Notes: generated by a model not told the origin, from the sequence alone. A stretch of DNA of 64,000 nucleotides from Chryseolinea lacunae (GCF_016735595.1 NZ_JAERRB010000006.1:248001-312000); one strand, 5' to 3'. Positions 9,473 through 18,786 are shown, numbered from the stretch's first letter. Translations and numbers: made by a program.

Positions 9473-10058
9473 ATGATTTTTCGATTAACGTTTTTGCTGG
9501 TGGCGCTCGTTGTTGGCGATGAAAAGTTCAACATCAAACTTTCGCGCGCGGCCCTGGCGCTCACCCACGACACTGTGCAGTATGATCCTGCATACTTTTC
9601 AATTCCCTATCCCAATGGCGATGTGCCGACCGGCAAAGGTGTGTGCACCGACGTGGTGATCCGCGCCTACCGCAAGGTGGGCATCGATCTTCAGAAAGAA
9701 GTTCACGTGGACATGAAAGCGCATTTCAAGCTGTACCCCCAGCGTTGGGGCATGAAGGGCACCGATACCAACATCGATCACCGGCGCGTGCCCAACCTCA
9801 TGACGTTCTTCAAACGCTTCGGCACAGAAATAAAAATCACCAAAAATGCCGGCGACTATGCTCCGGGCGACATTGTGACATGGGACCTCGGTGGCGGTGT
9901 GGGGCATCGGCATTGTGGTGGGTGAAAAATCTTCAGAAGGAGCGCCACTTGTTGTGCACAACATTGGCCGTGGCCAGGAACTGTCTGATTGTTTGTTCAC
10001 GTATGCCATCACCGGTCACTACCGCTATGAGCCTAAAGGCCAGCCCGGTCATGGATAG
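9473..10058 (+). pseudogene. DUF1287 (YijF-like) exported protein, interrupted by a frameshift
   Basis: The reading frame from 9473 encodes a signal-like N terminus and a DUF1287 domain (GKGVCTDVVIRAYRKVGIDLQ, DTNIDHRRVPNL, GDIVTWDLGGGVGH). It breaks at about 9905-9909, giving RHCGG and a stop at 9923-9925. The adjacent frame, read from 9909, continues the family exactly: GIVVGEKSSEGAPLVVHNIG, ending in GHYRYEPK and a stop at 10056-10058. Restoring two bases in GGGCATCGGC would give the expected GHIGIVV. Either this is a real disabling mutation or an assembly error. DUF1287 proteins belong to the NlpC/P60-like group, with C and H at positions like those seen here. Without the break the product would be about 195 aa. 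Confidence 0.8.
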
Positions 10059-10211
10059 CGATCTCCTTAATTACGTATTCACAACTCGTTTTTAACGCTG
10101 TCTATTGGGCGTTAGGCTTTTCTTTTATGCCGCTGTGGTGGTGTGTTTCGGGCTTTTTGCATGGAAGAGCGAATCTCAAAATGTAATCGCTTTCAAATTC
10201 TAAGATTCTGC

Positions 10212-10219
10212 TATTTTTG
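10212..10219 (+). promoter_or_regulatory. Bacteroidota-type -7 element (TATTTTTG) before hpt
   Basis: TATTTTTG matches TAnnTTTG exactly and lies 23 bases before the hpt ATG. A TTTC at 10191-10194 may act as a poor -33 element. This is a motif match only. Confidence 0.6.
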
Positions 10220-10242
10220 CACTCCCTTAGCCGGGAAGCATT

Positions 10243-10767
10243 ATGCAGATCAAGGATTTAGAGTTCAAGCAGTTCATTAACAAGTCGAAAATTCAGCAAC
10301 AGGTTAAAGCGCTGGCGGAAACCATAAACGCCGACTACCAGGGCAAATCGCCTGTGTTTTTGCCTATCCTCAACGGCTCGTTCATTTTTGCGGCCGACCT
10401 CATCAAACAAATTGAAGTGCCGTGCAAAGTGTCGTTTGTGAAAATTTCGTCCTATGTGGGCACGGCCAGTTCGGGACAAATGAAGACGCTGATCGGCCTG
10501 GAAGAAAGTTTATTCAACCAGGACATCATCATTGTAGAAGACATTGTTGATACGGGCCTCACGTTGCAAAAGATCGTGGAAGAGTTGAAGAGCCTGGGCA
10601 CAAAGTCTGTTGAAGTAGTTGCCCTGCTTCGCAAACAACCCGCCCGCGAAAAAATGGTGGACGTGAAATATGTGGGATTCGAAATTGAAAACGAGTTTGT
10701 GCTGGGCTATGGGTTGGACTACGACGGCCTTGGCCGCAACCTGAAAGATGTGTATAAGGCATCTTAA
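10243..10767 (+). CDS. hpt: Hypoxanthine phosphoribosyltransferase
   Basis: A 174-aa purine-salvage enzyme that converts hypoxanthine (and probably guanine) with PRPP to IMP (GMP). Diagnostic motifs: VFLPILNGSFIFAADL, the flexible-loop region SYVGTASSGQMKTL, the PRPP motif IIIVEDIVDTGLTL, and the nucleobase region VGFEIENEFVLGYGLDYDG. Length is normal. It has its own Bacteroidota-type promoter and is followed by adk and obg on the same strand, an arrangement of salvage, nucleotide and GTPase genes that suits co-expression. Confidence 0.95.
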   Translation: MQIKDLEFKQFINKSKIQQQVKALAETINADYQGKSPVFLPILNGSFIFAADLIKQIEVPCKVSFVKISSYVGTASSGQMKTLIGLEESLFNQDIIIVEDIVDTGLTLQKIVEELKSLGTKSVEVVALLRKQPAREKMVDVKYVGFEIENEFVLGYGLDYDGLGRNLKDVYKAS

Positions 10768-10868
10768 AATTCGGATAACCCATTCGTAATTCGAATTTTC
10801 ATTCCTTATCTTCGTCAGCTTGATGAAAACCAAACCACACTTTTTTTAACGTAAACGACAACGCTCAC

Positions 10869-11450
10869 ATGATCAACCTTATTCTCTTCGGCCCCCCCGG
10901 CGCAGGCAAAGGCACACAAAGTGCTAAAATCATAGAAAAATATTCCCTGATGCACATCTCCACCGGCGACTTGTTCCGGAAACATTTGAAGGAGGGAACG
11001 CCCCTGGGCAAGCTTGCTCAATCGTATATGTCGAAGGGCGATCTGGTGCCTGACCAAGTGGTGATTGACATGGTGGACGACAAGATTAAAGAGAGTGGCA
11101 ACATTGCCGGCATCATCTTCGACGGCTTTCCCCGCACAAAACCCCAAGCCGAAGCGTTAGACAAACTGCTTGGCGCAAAGGGCGCTCCCATCAAAGTGCT
11201 TATCGAATTGGTGGTGCCTGAAGATGAACTGAAGACACGCCTCGCCAAACGCGCCATCAAAGAAAACCGCCCCGACGACGCGAAGCCCGAAGTGATTGAA
11301 AACCGGATCAACGTATACAAAGCGGAAACCCTTTCGGTAGCCGACTACTATAAAAAACATGGCAAATATTCGTCGATTGTAGGTGTGGGCGAAGAGGCCA
11401 GCATCTTCGCGAACCTTTGCCGCGAAATCGACAAAAGCCTTTTGCTGTAG
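10869..11450 (+). CDS. adk: Adenylate kinase
   Basis: A 193-aa enzyme that interconverts ATP+AMP and 2 ADP. The P-loop is LFGPPGAGKGTQ, followed by HISTGDLFRKHLKEGTPLG in the AMP-binding region, IFDGFPRTKPQAEALD, and a short LID segment (RAIKENRPDDAKPE). No zinc cysteines are seen, consistent with the short-LID type of about 190 aa common in Bacteroidota. It lies 101 bases after hpt and 66 before obg on the same strand. A near-consensus TATCTTCG at 10807 may be an additional promoter. Confidence 0.96.
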   Translation: MINLILFGPPGAGKGTQSAKIIEKYSLMHISTGDLFRKHLKEGTPLGKLAQSYMSKGDLVPDQVVIDMVDDKIKESGNIAGIIFDGFPRTKPQAEALDKLLGAKGAPIKVLIELVVPEDELKTRLAKRAIKENRPDDAKPEVIENRINVYKAETLSVADYYKKHGKYSSIVGVGEEASIFANLCREIDKSLLL

Positions 11451-11516
11451 GATTGATTTTCCGCACCAGCAAAAGCATTCACTACTCCTACTTACGAACA
11501 GAACCCATAGCGCACC

Positions 11517-12506
11517 GTGTCTTCTCCCAACTTCATTGACTACATTAAATTTTGTTCCCGGTCAGGACACGGTGGCGCGGGCTATTTACATTTTCACCGC
11601 GAAAAATTCATACAACACGGTGGCCCTGACGGGGGCAACGGAGGCCGTGGAGGCCATGTGATCCTGAGAGGCAACGCCCAGCACTGGACGCTGCTGCACT
11701 TGAAATATCGCAAGCACGTGATCGCCACCAACGGCAACCGCGGCGAAGAGCAGGACCGCACCGGCATGGACGGCAAAGACGAGATCATCGACGTTCCACT
11801 GGGCACCGTGGCCAAGCGCGCCGACTCCGACGACATACTTTTCGAAATCACCGAAGACGGCAAAGAATACATCCTCACTCCGGGTGGTCGCGGCGGCAAG
11901 GGCAATGCGCACTTTGCCACCTCCACCAACCAGGCACCCCAGCATGCTCAACCCGGCGAGCCGGGCAAGGAAGAATGGATCGTGCTCGAACTAAAACTGC
12001 TGGCCGACGTGGGCCTTGTGGGGTTTCCAAACGCAGGCAAGTCAACACTGCTGTCGGTGGTGTCGGCCGCCAAACCCAAAATCGGCGACTACCCTTTCAC
12101 AACACTCACCCCAAACCTGGGCGTGGTTTCTTATCGCAACGACTTGTCTTTTGTGATGGCCGACATACCGGGCATCATTGAAGGTGCCGCCGAAGGCAAA
12201 GGCCTAGGCATTCGTTTTCTCCGTCACATCGAACGCAACTCGCTTCTCCTGTTCCTCATTCCGGCCGATGCCAAAGACATTCGTGCGGAATATGACATTC
12301 TCCTCAACGAACTGCGCAAATACAACCCCGAGCTCCTCGACAAAAAGCGCCTGCTGGCCATCTCCAAGTCCGACATGCTCGACGACGAGCTGAAGGAGGC
12401 CCTTAAAAAAGAAGTTCCCACCGATCTGCCCGTCGTGTTCATTTCGTCGGTCACGCAGCAAGGGCTTTTGGAGCTGAAGGACCTGATCTGGAAAAGCCTG
12501 CACTAA
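11517..12506 (+). CDS. obg: GTPase Obg (CgtA)
   Basis: A 329-aa ribosome-associated GTPase. The Obg glycine-rich fold fills residues 1-155 ([39 protein letters not shown]). The G domain follows, with G1 GFPNAGKST, the [10 protein letters not shown] switch, G3 DIPGIIEGA, and SKSD for nucleotide specificity. It starts at GTG 11517, giving the normal N terminus [12 protein letters not shown]; no ATG fits as well. It lacks the C-terminal OCT extension of some Obg proteins. It acts in late large-subunit maturation. It is the last gene of the hpt-adk-obg run. Confidence 0.96.
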   Translation: MSSPNFIDYIKFCSRSGHGGAGYLHFHREKFIQHGGPDGGNGGRGGHVILRGNAQHWTLLHLKYRKHVIATNGNRGEEQDRTGMDGKDEIIDVPLGTVAKRADSDDILFEITEDGKEYILTPGGRGGKGNAHFATSTNQAPQHAQPGEPGKEEWIVLELKLLADVGLVGFPNAGKSTLLSVVSAAKPKIGDYPFTTLTPNLGVVSYRNDLSFVMADIPGIIEGAAEGKGLGIRFLRHIERNSLLLFLIPADAKDIRAEYDILLNELRKYNPELLDKKRLLAISKSDMLDDELKEALKKEVPTDLPVVFISSVTQQGLLELKDLIWKSLH

Positions 12507-12550
12507 TACGCCAGCCCACCCCGTCTGAAAATGCCAATCTGGCATTAAAA

Positions 12551-12558
12551 TACCTTTG
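12551..12558 (+). promoter_or_regulatory. Bacteroidota-type -7 element (TACCTTTG) before grpE
   Basis: An exact TAnnTTTG match. Transcription from here would begin near 12564, which favours the grpE ATG at 12602 over the one at 12575. A 7-base hairpin, AATGCCA/TGGCATT at 12530-12546, sits directly upstream. No CIRCE operator is visible. Confidence 0.6.
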
Positions 12559-12601
12559 GCAAAATTGTTGACATTTGCCCCTTGTTAATTTTCCAGCCTT
12601 T

Positions 12602-13192
12602 ATGACTAGAGAAAACACTGTAAATGAAAACGAAATGAGCCAAAACGAAGAAATCATCTCTGAAAATAGCGAGACTGCGGAAAATGTGGCAGCGCAACCT
12701 GAAGCTGCACAGACAGAAGGTGGCGCCGCCGAAAAACCGGCAGAAGACCCCGCCGCGAAGCTTCAGCAGGAGCTTGAAGAACAAAAGGACAAATACATCC
12801 GCCTCTATTCGGAGTTCGACAATTTCAGACGCCGCACGGCCAAAGAAAAGCTCGAACTCATTCAATCGGCCAACGAGCAATTGCTGCAAAAGCTGTTGCC
12901 CGTAGCCGACGACTTTGAGCGCGCCGAAAAATCGTTCAAAGACAAAAACGACAAAGAGCTGGAAGGCTTTTTCCTGATCTCCAACAAATTCAAGAAAACC
13001 CTCGAACAGTCGGGTCTGAAAGTGATGGAGATAGCCATACCCGGCGAATTCAATCCCGACTTTCACGAAGCCATCACACAGGTTCCTGTGCCCGACGAAG
13101 CCCAGAAGGGAAAGATCGTTGACGTGGTTGAGAAAGGATATTTATTAAACGAGAAAGTAGTACGGTTTGCCAAGGTGGTGATCGGAGCCTGA
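12602..13192 (+). CDS. grpE: GrpE nucleotide exchange factor
   Basis: A 196-aa co-chaperone that speeds ADP release from DnaK. The acidic, low-complexity N terminus (rich in Glu, Ala and Asn) is typical. The long dimerising coiled coil includes [30 protein letters not shown]. The C-terminal beta domain includes [17 protein letters not shown] and [20 protein letters not shown]. The start at 12602 is chosen because the putative promoter at 12551 leaves almost no leader for the upstream ATG at 12575. dnaJ follows 37 bases later, forming a chaperone operon; dnaK lies separately at 27744. Confidence 0.94.
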   Translation: MTRENTVNENEMSQNEEIISENSETAENVAAQPEAAQTEGGAAEKPAEDPAAKLQQELEEQKDKYIRLYSEFDNFRRRTAKEKLELIQSANEQLLQKLLPVADDFERAEKSFKDKNDKELEGFFLISNKFKKTLEQSGLKVMEIAIPGEFNPDFHEAITQVPVPDEAQKGKIVDVVEKGYLLNEKVVRFAKVVIGA

Positions 13193-13229
13193 TCCGAATC
13201 ACTCTGGCCATCATCCAATCTATAATTCC

Positions 13230-14360
13230 ATGTCAGCAAAAAGAGATTATTACGAAATACTGGGCGTAACCAAGTCGGCCACCGCCGACGAAATCAAGAA
13301 GGCCTATCGCAAGGTAGCCATTCAGTTTCACCCTGATAAAAATCCGGACAACAAGGAAGCCGAAGACAAATTCAAAGAGGCCGCCGAAGCGTATGAAATA
13401 TTGAGCGATGCAGACAAGCGCGCCAAATACGATCGCTTTGGCCATGCCCGCCAGGGCAACGGAGGGTTTGGGGGCCACGAAATGAACATGGAGGACATCT
13501 TCAGCCAGTTTGGAGATATTTTCGGTGGCGGAGGTGGCGGCAGCCCCTTCGAAAGTTTCTTTGGTGGCAGCTCGAGCCGCGGTGGCAAGCGGGTGCGCAA
13601 AGGTTCAAACCTGCGCATCAAGCTGAAGCTTACGCTCGAAGAAGTGGCCAACGGTGTGGAAAAGAAAATCAAAGTGAACCGCCTCATGCGGGCCGAGGGC
13701 GTGACGTTCAAAACGTGCACCACCTGCCAGGGCGCGGGCCAGGTTCGAAAAGTGGTGAACACCATGCTGGGCCAGATGGTATCGGCCAGCACCTGCCCTA
13801 CCTGCGACGGTTCGGGCCAGGTAATCGAAAAACGTCCCGCGGGCGTTGACAGCTCCGGGCTGGTTTCGAAAGAAGAAATTCTGTCGGTGAAAATTCCGGC
13901 CGGCGTGGCCGATGGCATGCAGTTGTCTATGTCGGGCAAAGGCAACGAGGCCCCTGGGGGCGGCGTGGCCGGCGACCTGCTCATCCTCATCGAAGAACAG
14001 GAAGACAAAGTGCTGAAACGCGACGGCAACAACCTTGTCTATGATTTATACATCAGCTTTGTGGACGCGGCCATCGGCACCAGCATTGAAGTGCCTTCGG
14101 TGGGCGGCAAAGTGAAGATCAAAATAGATCCCGGCACCCAAAGCGGAAAAATCCTCCGCCTGCGCGGAAAAGGCCTGAAAGACATCAACGGCTATGAAAC
14201 CGGCGACCAGTTGATCTATGTGAATGTATGGACGCCCAAAAAGCTGACATCTGAAGAAAAGGCCAAATTGGAGAGCCTGCGCACCTCCCCCAACTTCGAA
14301 CCGAGTCCTGACGCAAACGAAAAAGGCTTTTTCGAGCGAATGAAGGAATTTTTTAATTGA
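13230..14360 (+). CDS. dnaJ: DnaJ (Hsp40) co-chaperone with reduced zinc domain
   Basis: A 376-aa J-protein that stimulates the DnaK ATPase and delivers substrates. The J domain occupies residues 1-70 with HPD at 34-36. A Gly/Phe-rich linker covers about 72-118, and the C-terminal beta domains follow. The zinc domain is unusual: only CTTCQGAG (163-170) and CPTCDGSG (189-196) are present. The places of motifs 1 and 4 read RAEGVTFK and RPAGVDSSG without cysteine. By the known pairing (1 with 4, 2 with 3), zinc site I is lost and site II is kept. The frame is intact and well conserved around the gap. It is co-transcribed with grpE and ends at a strong terminator. Confidence 0.94.
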   Translation: MSAKRDYYEILGVTKSATADEIKKAYRKVAIQFHPDKNPDNKEAEDKFKEAAEAYEILSDADKRAKYDRFGHARQGNGGFGGHEMNMEDIFSQFGDIFGGGGGGSPFESFFGGSSSRGGKRVRKGSNLRIKLKLTLEEVANGVEKKIKVNRLMRAEGVTFKTCTTCQGAGQVRKVVNTMLGQMVSASTCPTCDGSGQVIEKRPAGVDSSGLVSKEEILSVKIPAGVADGMQLSMSGKGNEAPGGGVAGDLLILIEEQEDKVLKRDGNNLVYDLYISFVDAAIGTSIEVPSVGGKVKIKIDPGTQSGKILRLRGKGLKDINGYETGDQLIYVNVWTPKKLTSEEKAKLESLRTSPNFEPSPDANEKGFFERMKEFFN

Positions 14361-14384
14361 TGTAGTAACAACCCTTTGGATATG

Positions 14385-14421
14385 GACCCCGTTTACTCCC
14401 TGTAAGCGGGGTCTTTTTTTT
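14385..14421 (+). terminator. Rho-independent terminator after grpE-dnaJ
   Basis: A 12-bp stem, GACCCCGTTTAC/GTAAGCGGGGTC with one G-T pair, has a short loop and is followed by eight T. Confidence 0.9.
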
Positions 14422-14483
14422 ACTATTTCACCTTTAAACTTACACGCCGTAACCCTCAGAGGGTAAGGCCGTAAATACTCGTC

Positions 14484-15389
14484 ATGCAGAAAAAGATTTG
14501 GTTAACATGTTGCGGCGTTGCACTTGTGGGGATGGCATTGGGGCAGATTAAGAAGCAATTCACCGTAGAAGACTCCCAATCTTGCGAAAACATCAGGCTT
14601 TCGCTGAAAGCCAATAGCGGCAATTGCTTTATAAAACCCTCCCACAACCCCGAAATCCTTAACGTATTCAGCAATCAGACCGAAACCAACTATGCCCACA
14701 ATTTCCGCAAGGAGGTGAAAGGCAAAACATGTGAGGTGTTGCTTAACCTGGAAGAAACCCAATCGGAAGGCCTGAGCCAGACCATTTCGGCCCGCTTCTT
14801 TGGCGCCTCTGCCGAAGCCCCCGAAAACGACAAGCTGTGGAAGATGTACTTAACCGATGCAAAGCCCTATTTTCTGGAGCTTAATTATGGCGTGGGCAAT
14901 GCCAATGTGGATCTTTCCGGCCTGGCTATCAAAAAACTGAAAATAAGCACCGGCAGCGCCGACGTTAACGTAGGCTACCCGTCGTCGCTCCAAAACCAGA
15001 TCGACATGGACACGTTCTCCGTGAAAGTGGACCTGGGCTCGATCAATGTGAAGAGCATCAATCTTTCACGTGCACGCGTGGTGATGGCCGATGTGGGTTT
15101 TGGCAACATGACCCTCGACTTCAGCAACAAGCCCCTGGTGAGCAACCGCGTGAAAGGCAGCGTAGGCGCCGGAAACCTCCTCATCATTCTGCCCAACGAT
15201 CAAACCCCGGTGCTGGTGCACATCAAAGATTCATGGCTTTGCAGCGTGAAGCTTCCCGGTGGTCTTAAAAAAATCGGCGACAGCACGTTTGCCAACGCGG
15301 CCTACACCAAAGACGCCAAGAACTCCCTCACGTTCGATCTCGACGTGGCCATGGGCAACATCACCTTCCGGCCTGCCGAATCGCACTAG
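14484..15389 (+). CDS. Exported beta-rich protein (DUF4097/LiaF-like adhesin fold)
   Basis: A 301-aa protein with a signal peptide (about residues 1-20, ending at MALGQ). The mature part is a run of beta-strand repeats such as FLELNYGVGNANVDLSGLAI, LKISTGSADVNVGY, FSVKVDLGSINVKSINL, VVMADVGFGNMTLDFS and VGAGNLLIILP. This ladder of G-x-(A/G)-(N/D) turns is seen in DUF4097/DUF2154-type 'toast rack' proteins. No catalytic motif is visible. It is monocistronic, follows the dnaJ terminator and converges on the NTF2-like gene. Function is unknown. Confidence 0.6.
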   Translation: MQKKIWLTCCGVALVGMALGQIKKQFTVEDSQSCENIRLSLKANSGNCFIKPSHNPEILNVFSNQTETNYAHNFRKEVKGKTCEVLLNLEETQSEGLSQTISARFFGASAEAPENDKLWKMYLTDAKPYFLELNYGVGNANVDLSGLAIKKLKISTGSADVNVGYPSSLQNQIDMDTFSVKVDLGSINVKSINLSRARVVMADVGFGNMTLDFSNKPLVSNRVKGSVGAGNLLIILPNDQTPVLVHIKDSWLCSVKLPGGLKKIGDSTFANAAYTKDAKNSLTFDLDVAMGNITFRPAESH

Positions 15390-15456
15390 GCACCTCACAA
15401 ACATTTTCCATCCCAAATCAACGACTCCACTACCCGTAGAGTCGCATTCGTTTTTA

Positions 15457-15843
15457 TCAGGCATGGGCACACGCCGTCACGAACGGCATGTTGCTGACGA
15501 CCGACCACGTTTCGCCCTCCTGAACCAACTGCAAAAACACATGCATCACCGTTTGTTTTCCCTGAAGCGTGTAGGACGCCACAGCGGTTGGTCCCATGAC
15601 CTGCACCGACACGTCTGCGATGACGTAGGTGTCGCCACCCGCTTTGTTGGTTTCGATCAAAGCCAGGTAGTCGCCTTTTGAAAGAAACGATGTGCGGCCC
15701 GCCGTGCTGGCATTGGTGATGACGCTGAACTGAGCGTGAAGAAGCGTCGACATCCCCACAACGTCACGATGGGTGAGGGCCGCGACATACGCCTCGATCA
15801 CCCCGATGATTTTGTTTTCCATTGCGTTTTTTTTTGATGACAA
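15457..15843 (-). CDS. NTF2-like (SnoaL/DUF4440) family protein
   Basis: A 128-aa cytoplasmic protein of the NTF2-like fold: the N-terminal helix IIGVIEAYVAALTHRDVVGMSTLLHAQFSV is followed by strands ending in GETWSVVSNMPFV. Small proteins of this type bind or transform small molecules, but no substrate can be inferred. It lies 59 bases downstream of the frameshifted Crp/Fnr gene on the same strand. In Bacteroidota such a regulator often sits next to the gene it controls, so a shared transcript is plausible. Confidence 0.7.
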   Translation of the reverse strand: MSSKKNAMENKIIGVIEAYVAALTHRDVVGMSTLLHAQFSVITNASTAGRTSFLSKGDYLALIETNKAGGDTYVIADVSVQVMGPTAVASYTLQGKQTVMHVFLQLVQEGETWSVVSNMPFVTACAHA

Positions 15844-15902
15844 AGAAACGGGGCTATAGCCTCACATCATTTGACGATCGTCACAAAACGATGTGGGGTT
15901 GT

Positions 15903-16468
15903 CTATTGTATCCGCTTCCGGATGCGGCTCAGGGTTTCGCGTGCCACGCCAAGGTAAGTGGCCAGGTGCTGCAGCGGCACGCGTTGAACCAGGTTGGGGT
16001 GGTGCTCCAGGATGAATTGATAACGTTCAGCCGGTGCATAGAGGGTGAACAAACTTGAGTAGGCGTTCTGCCGGATCATCATCTGTTCAACAATGGTTTT
16101 GCCGATCGACTCAAACACGGTCGCCTGTTTGTAGAGCGTCAACATTTTTTCGCGGTCGCAATAGATTACCGTTGTTTCTTCGAGGGCTTCCAGCGCATGC
16201 CGCGAAGGTTGCTGCAACGTGATGCTTTCGAAGTCGCTGGCAAAATCGTTTTCAAAATAAAAATGGTGGCTGATCTCCACACCTTCTTTCAAGGCATAGG
16301 AACGGACGGCTCCGCGCACAATAAAAAACAAGCCGCGACAAAACCTTCGTTCAGCAGCCTTGCCTTGGCACCATAGCGGCGTTCCGACAGGCATGCTGCA
16401 AACGTTGACCATTCCGGGTCGGTGAGCGGGCGGATGGTGCCCAGCAGTTGATGCAACACAGAAAACAT
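15903..16468 (-). pseudogene. Crp/Fnr-family regulator with a single-site frameshift
   Basis: Reading from the ATG at 16468 gives 43 normal family residues (MFSVLHQLLGTIRPLTDPEW through LLNEGF). The frame then changes at the A-run 16340-16343 (T-run on the coding strand). The rest continues in another frame: CRGLFFIVRGAVRSYALKEG in the cyclic-nucleotide-like domain, then LQHLATYLGVARETLSRIRK, a helix-turn-helix. One missing T in the run would explain it. An ATG at 16412 in the second frame opens with non-homologous residues, so it is probably not the true start. The full product would be about 188 aa. The domain lacks a clear cAMP-binding signature, as is usual for Bacteroidota members. The break may be real or a homopolymer error. 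Confidence 0.78.
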
Positions 16469-16571
16469 GAGCCGTTATCGTTTAGAAAAAACTAATGTTT
16501 CAAAGAGAATACTTTAATTCTGTAATTTCCAGTGTTGATTGGATACTAATTTCGCACAAAACCAAACCTCA

Positions 16572-17486
16572 GTGGACGCACTCACCGCGCATCATGTCAC
16601 CAAACGCTACACCAACCATGTGGCGCTCGACCAGGTCAGCTTAACCATTCCGCAACAAACCATCTTTGGCCTTCTGGGGCCAAACGGGGCGGGCAAAACC
16701 ACGCTGATCCGCATCATCAACCAAATTATCAATGCCGACAGCGGCGAGATCACCGTGTTTGGTGAACGGCTGCAGGAAAAACACATCGGCACCATCGGCT
16801 ACCTGCCCGAAGAACGCGGGCTCTATAAGAAACTGAAAGTGGGCGAGCAGCTTGTGTATCTCGCGCAGCTGAAAGGCCTTTCGCGCAAAGACGCTTCCGA
16901 AAAAAGCAAGGCGTGGATGCGCAAGTTTGAAATCACCGACTGGTGGAACAAGAAGGTGGAAGACCTCAGCAAGGGCATGGCCCAAAAGGTGCAGTTCATC
17001 AGCACGGTGATGCACGAGCCCCGGCTCATCATTCTCGACGAACCCTTTTCCGGATTCGACCCCGTGAACGCCCAGCTCATCACCAAAGAAATTCTGGAGC
17101 TGAAAGAAAAAGGCTGCACCGTTATCTTTTCCACCCACCGCATGGAAACCGTGGAGGATCTCTGCGACCACATCGCCCTCATCAACAAATCCAAAAAAAT
17201 TCTGGAAGGCTCGAAGAAACAAGTGAAAGACACCTACCGGAGCAACACGTTTCTGGTGGAACACAAAGGCATCTTCAGTCTCACGTCAGACAACTATGAG
17301 CTGGTGGAACAAAAGAATGTGGAAGACAACTATTTCAGATCTGTTGTGAAAGCAAAAGACATCTCGTCGCCCAACCAACTCATACGCGACCTCACTTCCG
17401 TGACGGAAGTGCACAGCTTTATTGAAAAAATACCAACCATGAGCGAAATATTCATTACCCTGGTGAAAGGAGGCAGCGATGAATAA
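16572..17486 (+). CDS. ABC-2 type exporter, ATP-binding protein
   Basis: An ATPase of about 304 aa. Walker A is LLGPNGAGKTTLIR, the signature is DLSKGMAQKVQ (a variant of LSGGQ), and Walker B is LIILDEPFSGFDP, followed by the switch histidine in STHRMETVEDL. A C-terminal extension of about 80 residues is typical of the NatA/DUF4162 group. I chose GTG 16572, which gives MDALTAHHVTKRY; a TTG at 16539 would add 11 residues. A near-consensus -7 element, TAATTTCG at 16547-16554, supports the later start. The gene overlaps the permease gene by 8 bases, so the two are translationally coupled. The substrate may be sodium, a drug or a lipid. Confidence 0.9.
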   Translation: MDALTAHHVTKRYTNHVALDQVSLTIPQQTIFGLLGPNGAGKTTLIRIINQIINADSGEITVFGERLQEKHIGTIGYLPEERGLYKKLKVGEQLVYLAQLKGLSRKDASEKSKAWMRKFEITDWWNKKVEDLSKGMAQKVQFISTVMHEPRLIILDEPFSGFDPVNAQLITKEILELKEKGCTVIFSTHRMETVEDLCDHIALINKSKKILEGSKKQVKDTYRSNTFLVEHKGIFSLTSDNYELVEQKNVEDNYFRSVVKAKDISSPNQLIRDLTSVTEVHSFIEKIPTMSEIFITLVKGGSDE

Positions 17487-18786
17487 AGTATTCCTGATCA
17501 TCCAGCGCGAGTTTCTGAACCGTGTTCAGAAAAAATCATTTTTGATCGCCACGATTCTGCTACCGCTCATCTTCCCGGCGATTATGGCGGTGTTGGTGTA
17601 TGTTTCCATTCAGCAAAAAAAGAACGCCACCAAACAAGTCATTCAGTATGTTGACAACAGCGGGTTCTTTGTGCCCGACAGCTCCAAATTTTTGTTCCGC
17701 AAATTTGATGGATCGGTAGACGACGCAAAGAAAGCTTTTCAACATTCGGAAAGCTATTACGGCCTGCTCTACATTCCGAAATTCGAGTTGTCGCATCCCA
17801 ACGGGTTGACGCTCTACACCAAAGTGAATCCCAGCCCCAGCGACATTGGCAACATTGAAGGCATGATGGCCAATCGCGTGAAGGAATTGAAGATGCAGAA
17901 GTTCAGCATCGATCAAAAAGTGCTCGACAGTTTGAAGACCGACATCTCCATCGCGAACGTGAACGTGTCGGACGCGGGGCAGGAGAAAGCCTCCAACTCT
18001 AAAGTGTTGTTGGGCGTGGGCGTGGCAGCGGGCATCCTGATGTATATGTTCATCTTTATTTATGGTGCCCAGATCATGCAGGGCATCATCGAAGAAAAAA
18101 CCAGCAAGGTGGTGGAAGTGATCGTGTCGTCGGTGCGGCCCTTCCAGCTCATGATGGGGAAAATTATCGGGTTGGCTTCGGTGGGGCTACTTCAGTTTCT
18201 GATCTGGATCGTGCTCATCACCACGTTGTCGTCGGTGGTGTTGGCCTACTTCGGGTTGCAGATGCCGCAACAGCAAATGATGAACGAGATGGCGCAGAAC
18301 AATCCGGGCATGCAAGCGGGCCCCGACATAACGTCCTTCATGGAAATGGTGTGGCAGATTCCGTTTGGCTATGTGATCTTCAACTTCCTGTTCTACTTCC
18401 TTGGCGGATACCTGCTCTATGGCGCATTGTTTGCCGCCGTGGGTTCGGCGGTCGATAGTCCCGCAGAAGCACAGCAGTTTATGTTTCCCATCACCATACC
18501 GTTGCTGATTTCCTACTTTGGATTGTTCACGTTCATTCTTGACGATCCGCACAGTTCCATCAGCGTGTGGCTTTCCATCATACCGTTCACGTCGCCCATT
18601 GCCATGATGGGGCGCATTGCGTTTGGTGTGCCCGCATGGCAGCTTGCACTTTCCATGGTGTCGCTCATTGGCGGGTTCATGTTCACCACGTGGGTGGCCG
18701 GGCGCATCTATCGTGTAGGCATTCTCATGCACGGCACCAAAATCAACTATAAGGTGATGGCCAAATGGTTTATGCAGAAGGGATAG
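17479..18786 (+). CDS. ABC-2 type transporter permease (NatB-like)
   Basis: A 435-aa membrane protein. The first transmembrane helix is at residues 20-43. A large extracytoplasmic domain runs to about residue 175. Five or so further helices follow, beginning LLGVGVAAGILMYMFIFIYG and including VGLLQFLIWIVLITTLSSVVL, with the conserved motif EEKTSKVVEVIVSSVRP before the third helix. This is the standard ABC2_membrane_3 layout of NatB-type exporters. It overlaps the ATPase gene by 8 bases and ends at a terminator 32 bases downstream. The pair forms a complete exporter without an accessory protein. Confidence 0.9.
   Translation: MNKVFLIIQREFLNRVQKKSFLIATILLPLIFPAIMAVLVYVSIQQKKNATKQVIQYVDNSGFFVPDSSKFLFRKFDGSVDDAKKAFQHSESYYGLLYIPKFELSHPNGLTLYTKVNPSPSDIGNIEGMMANRVKELKMQKFSIDQKVLDSLKTDISIANVNVSDAGQEKASNSKVLLGVGVAAGILMYMFIFIYGAQIMQGIIEEKTSKVVEVIVSSVRPFQLMMGKIIGLASVGLLQFLIWIVLITTLSSVVLAYFGLQMPQQQMMNEMAQNNPGMQAGPDITSFMEMVWQIPFGYVIFNFLFYFLGGYLLYGALFAAVGSAVDSPAEAQQFMFPITIPLLISYFGLFTFILDDPHSSISVWLSIIPFTSPIAMMGRIAFGVPAWQLALSMVSLIGGFMFTTWVAGRIYRVGILMHGTKINYKVMAKWFMQKG

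Noticed and set aside
10090-10130. Weak hairpin TAACGC/GCGTTA after the DUF1287 gene
   Set aside because: The stem is only six pairs and the T-tract is interrupted, which is too weak to call a terminator.
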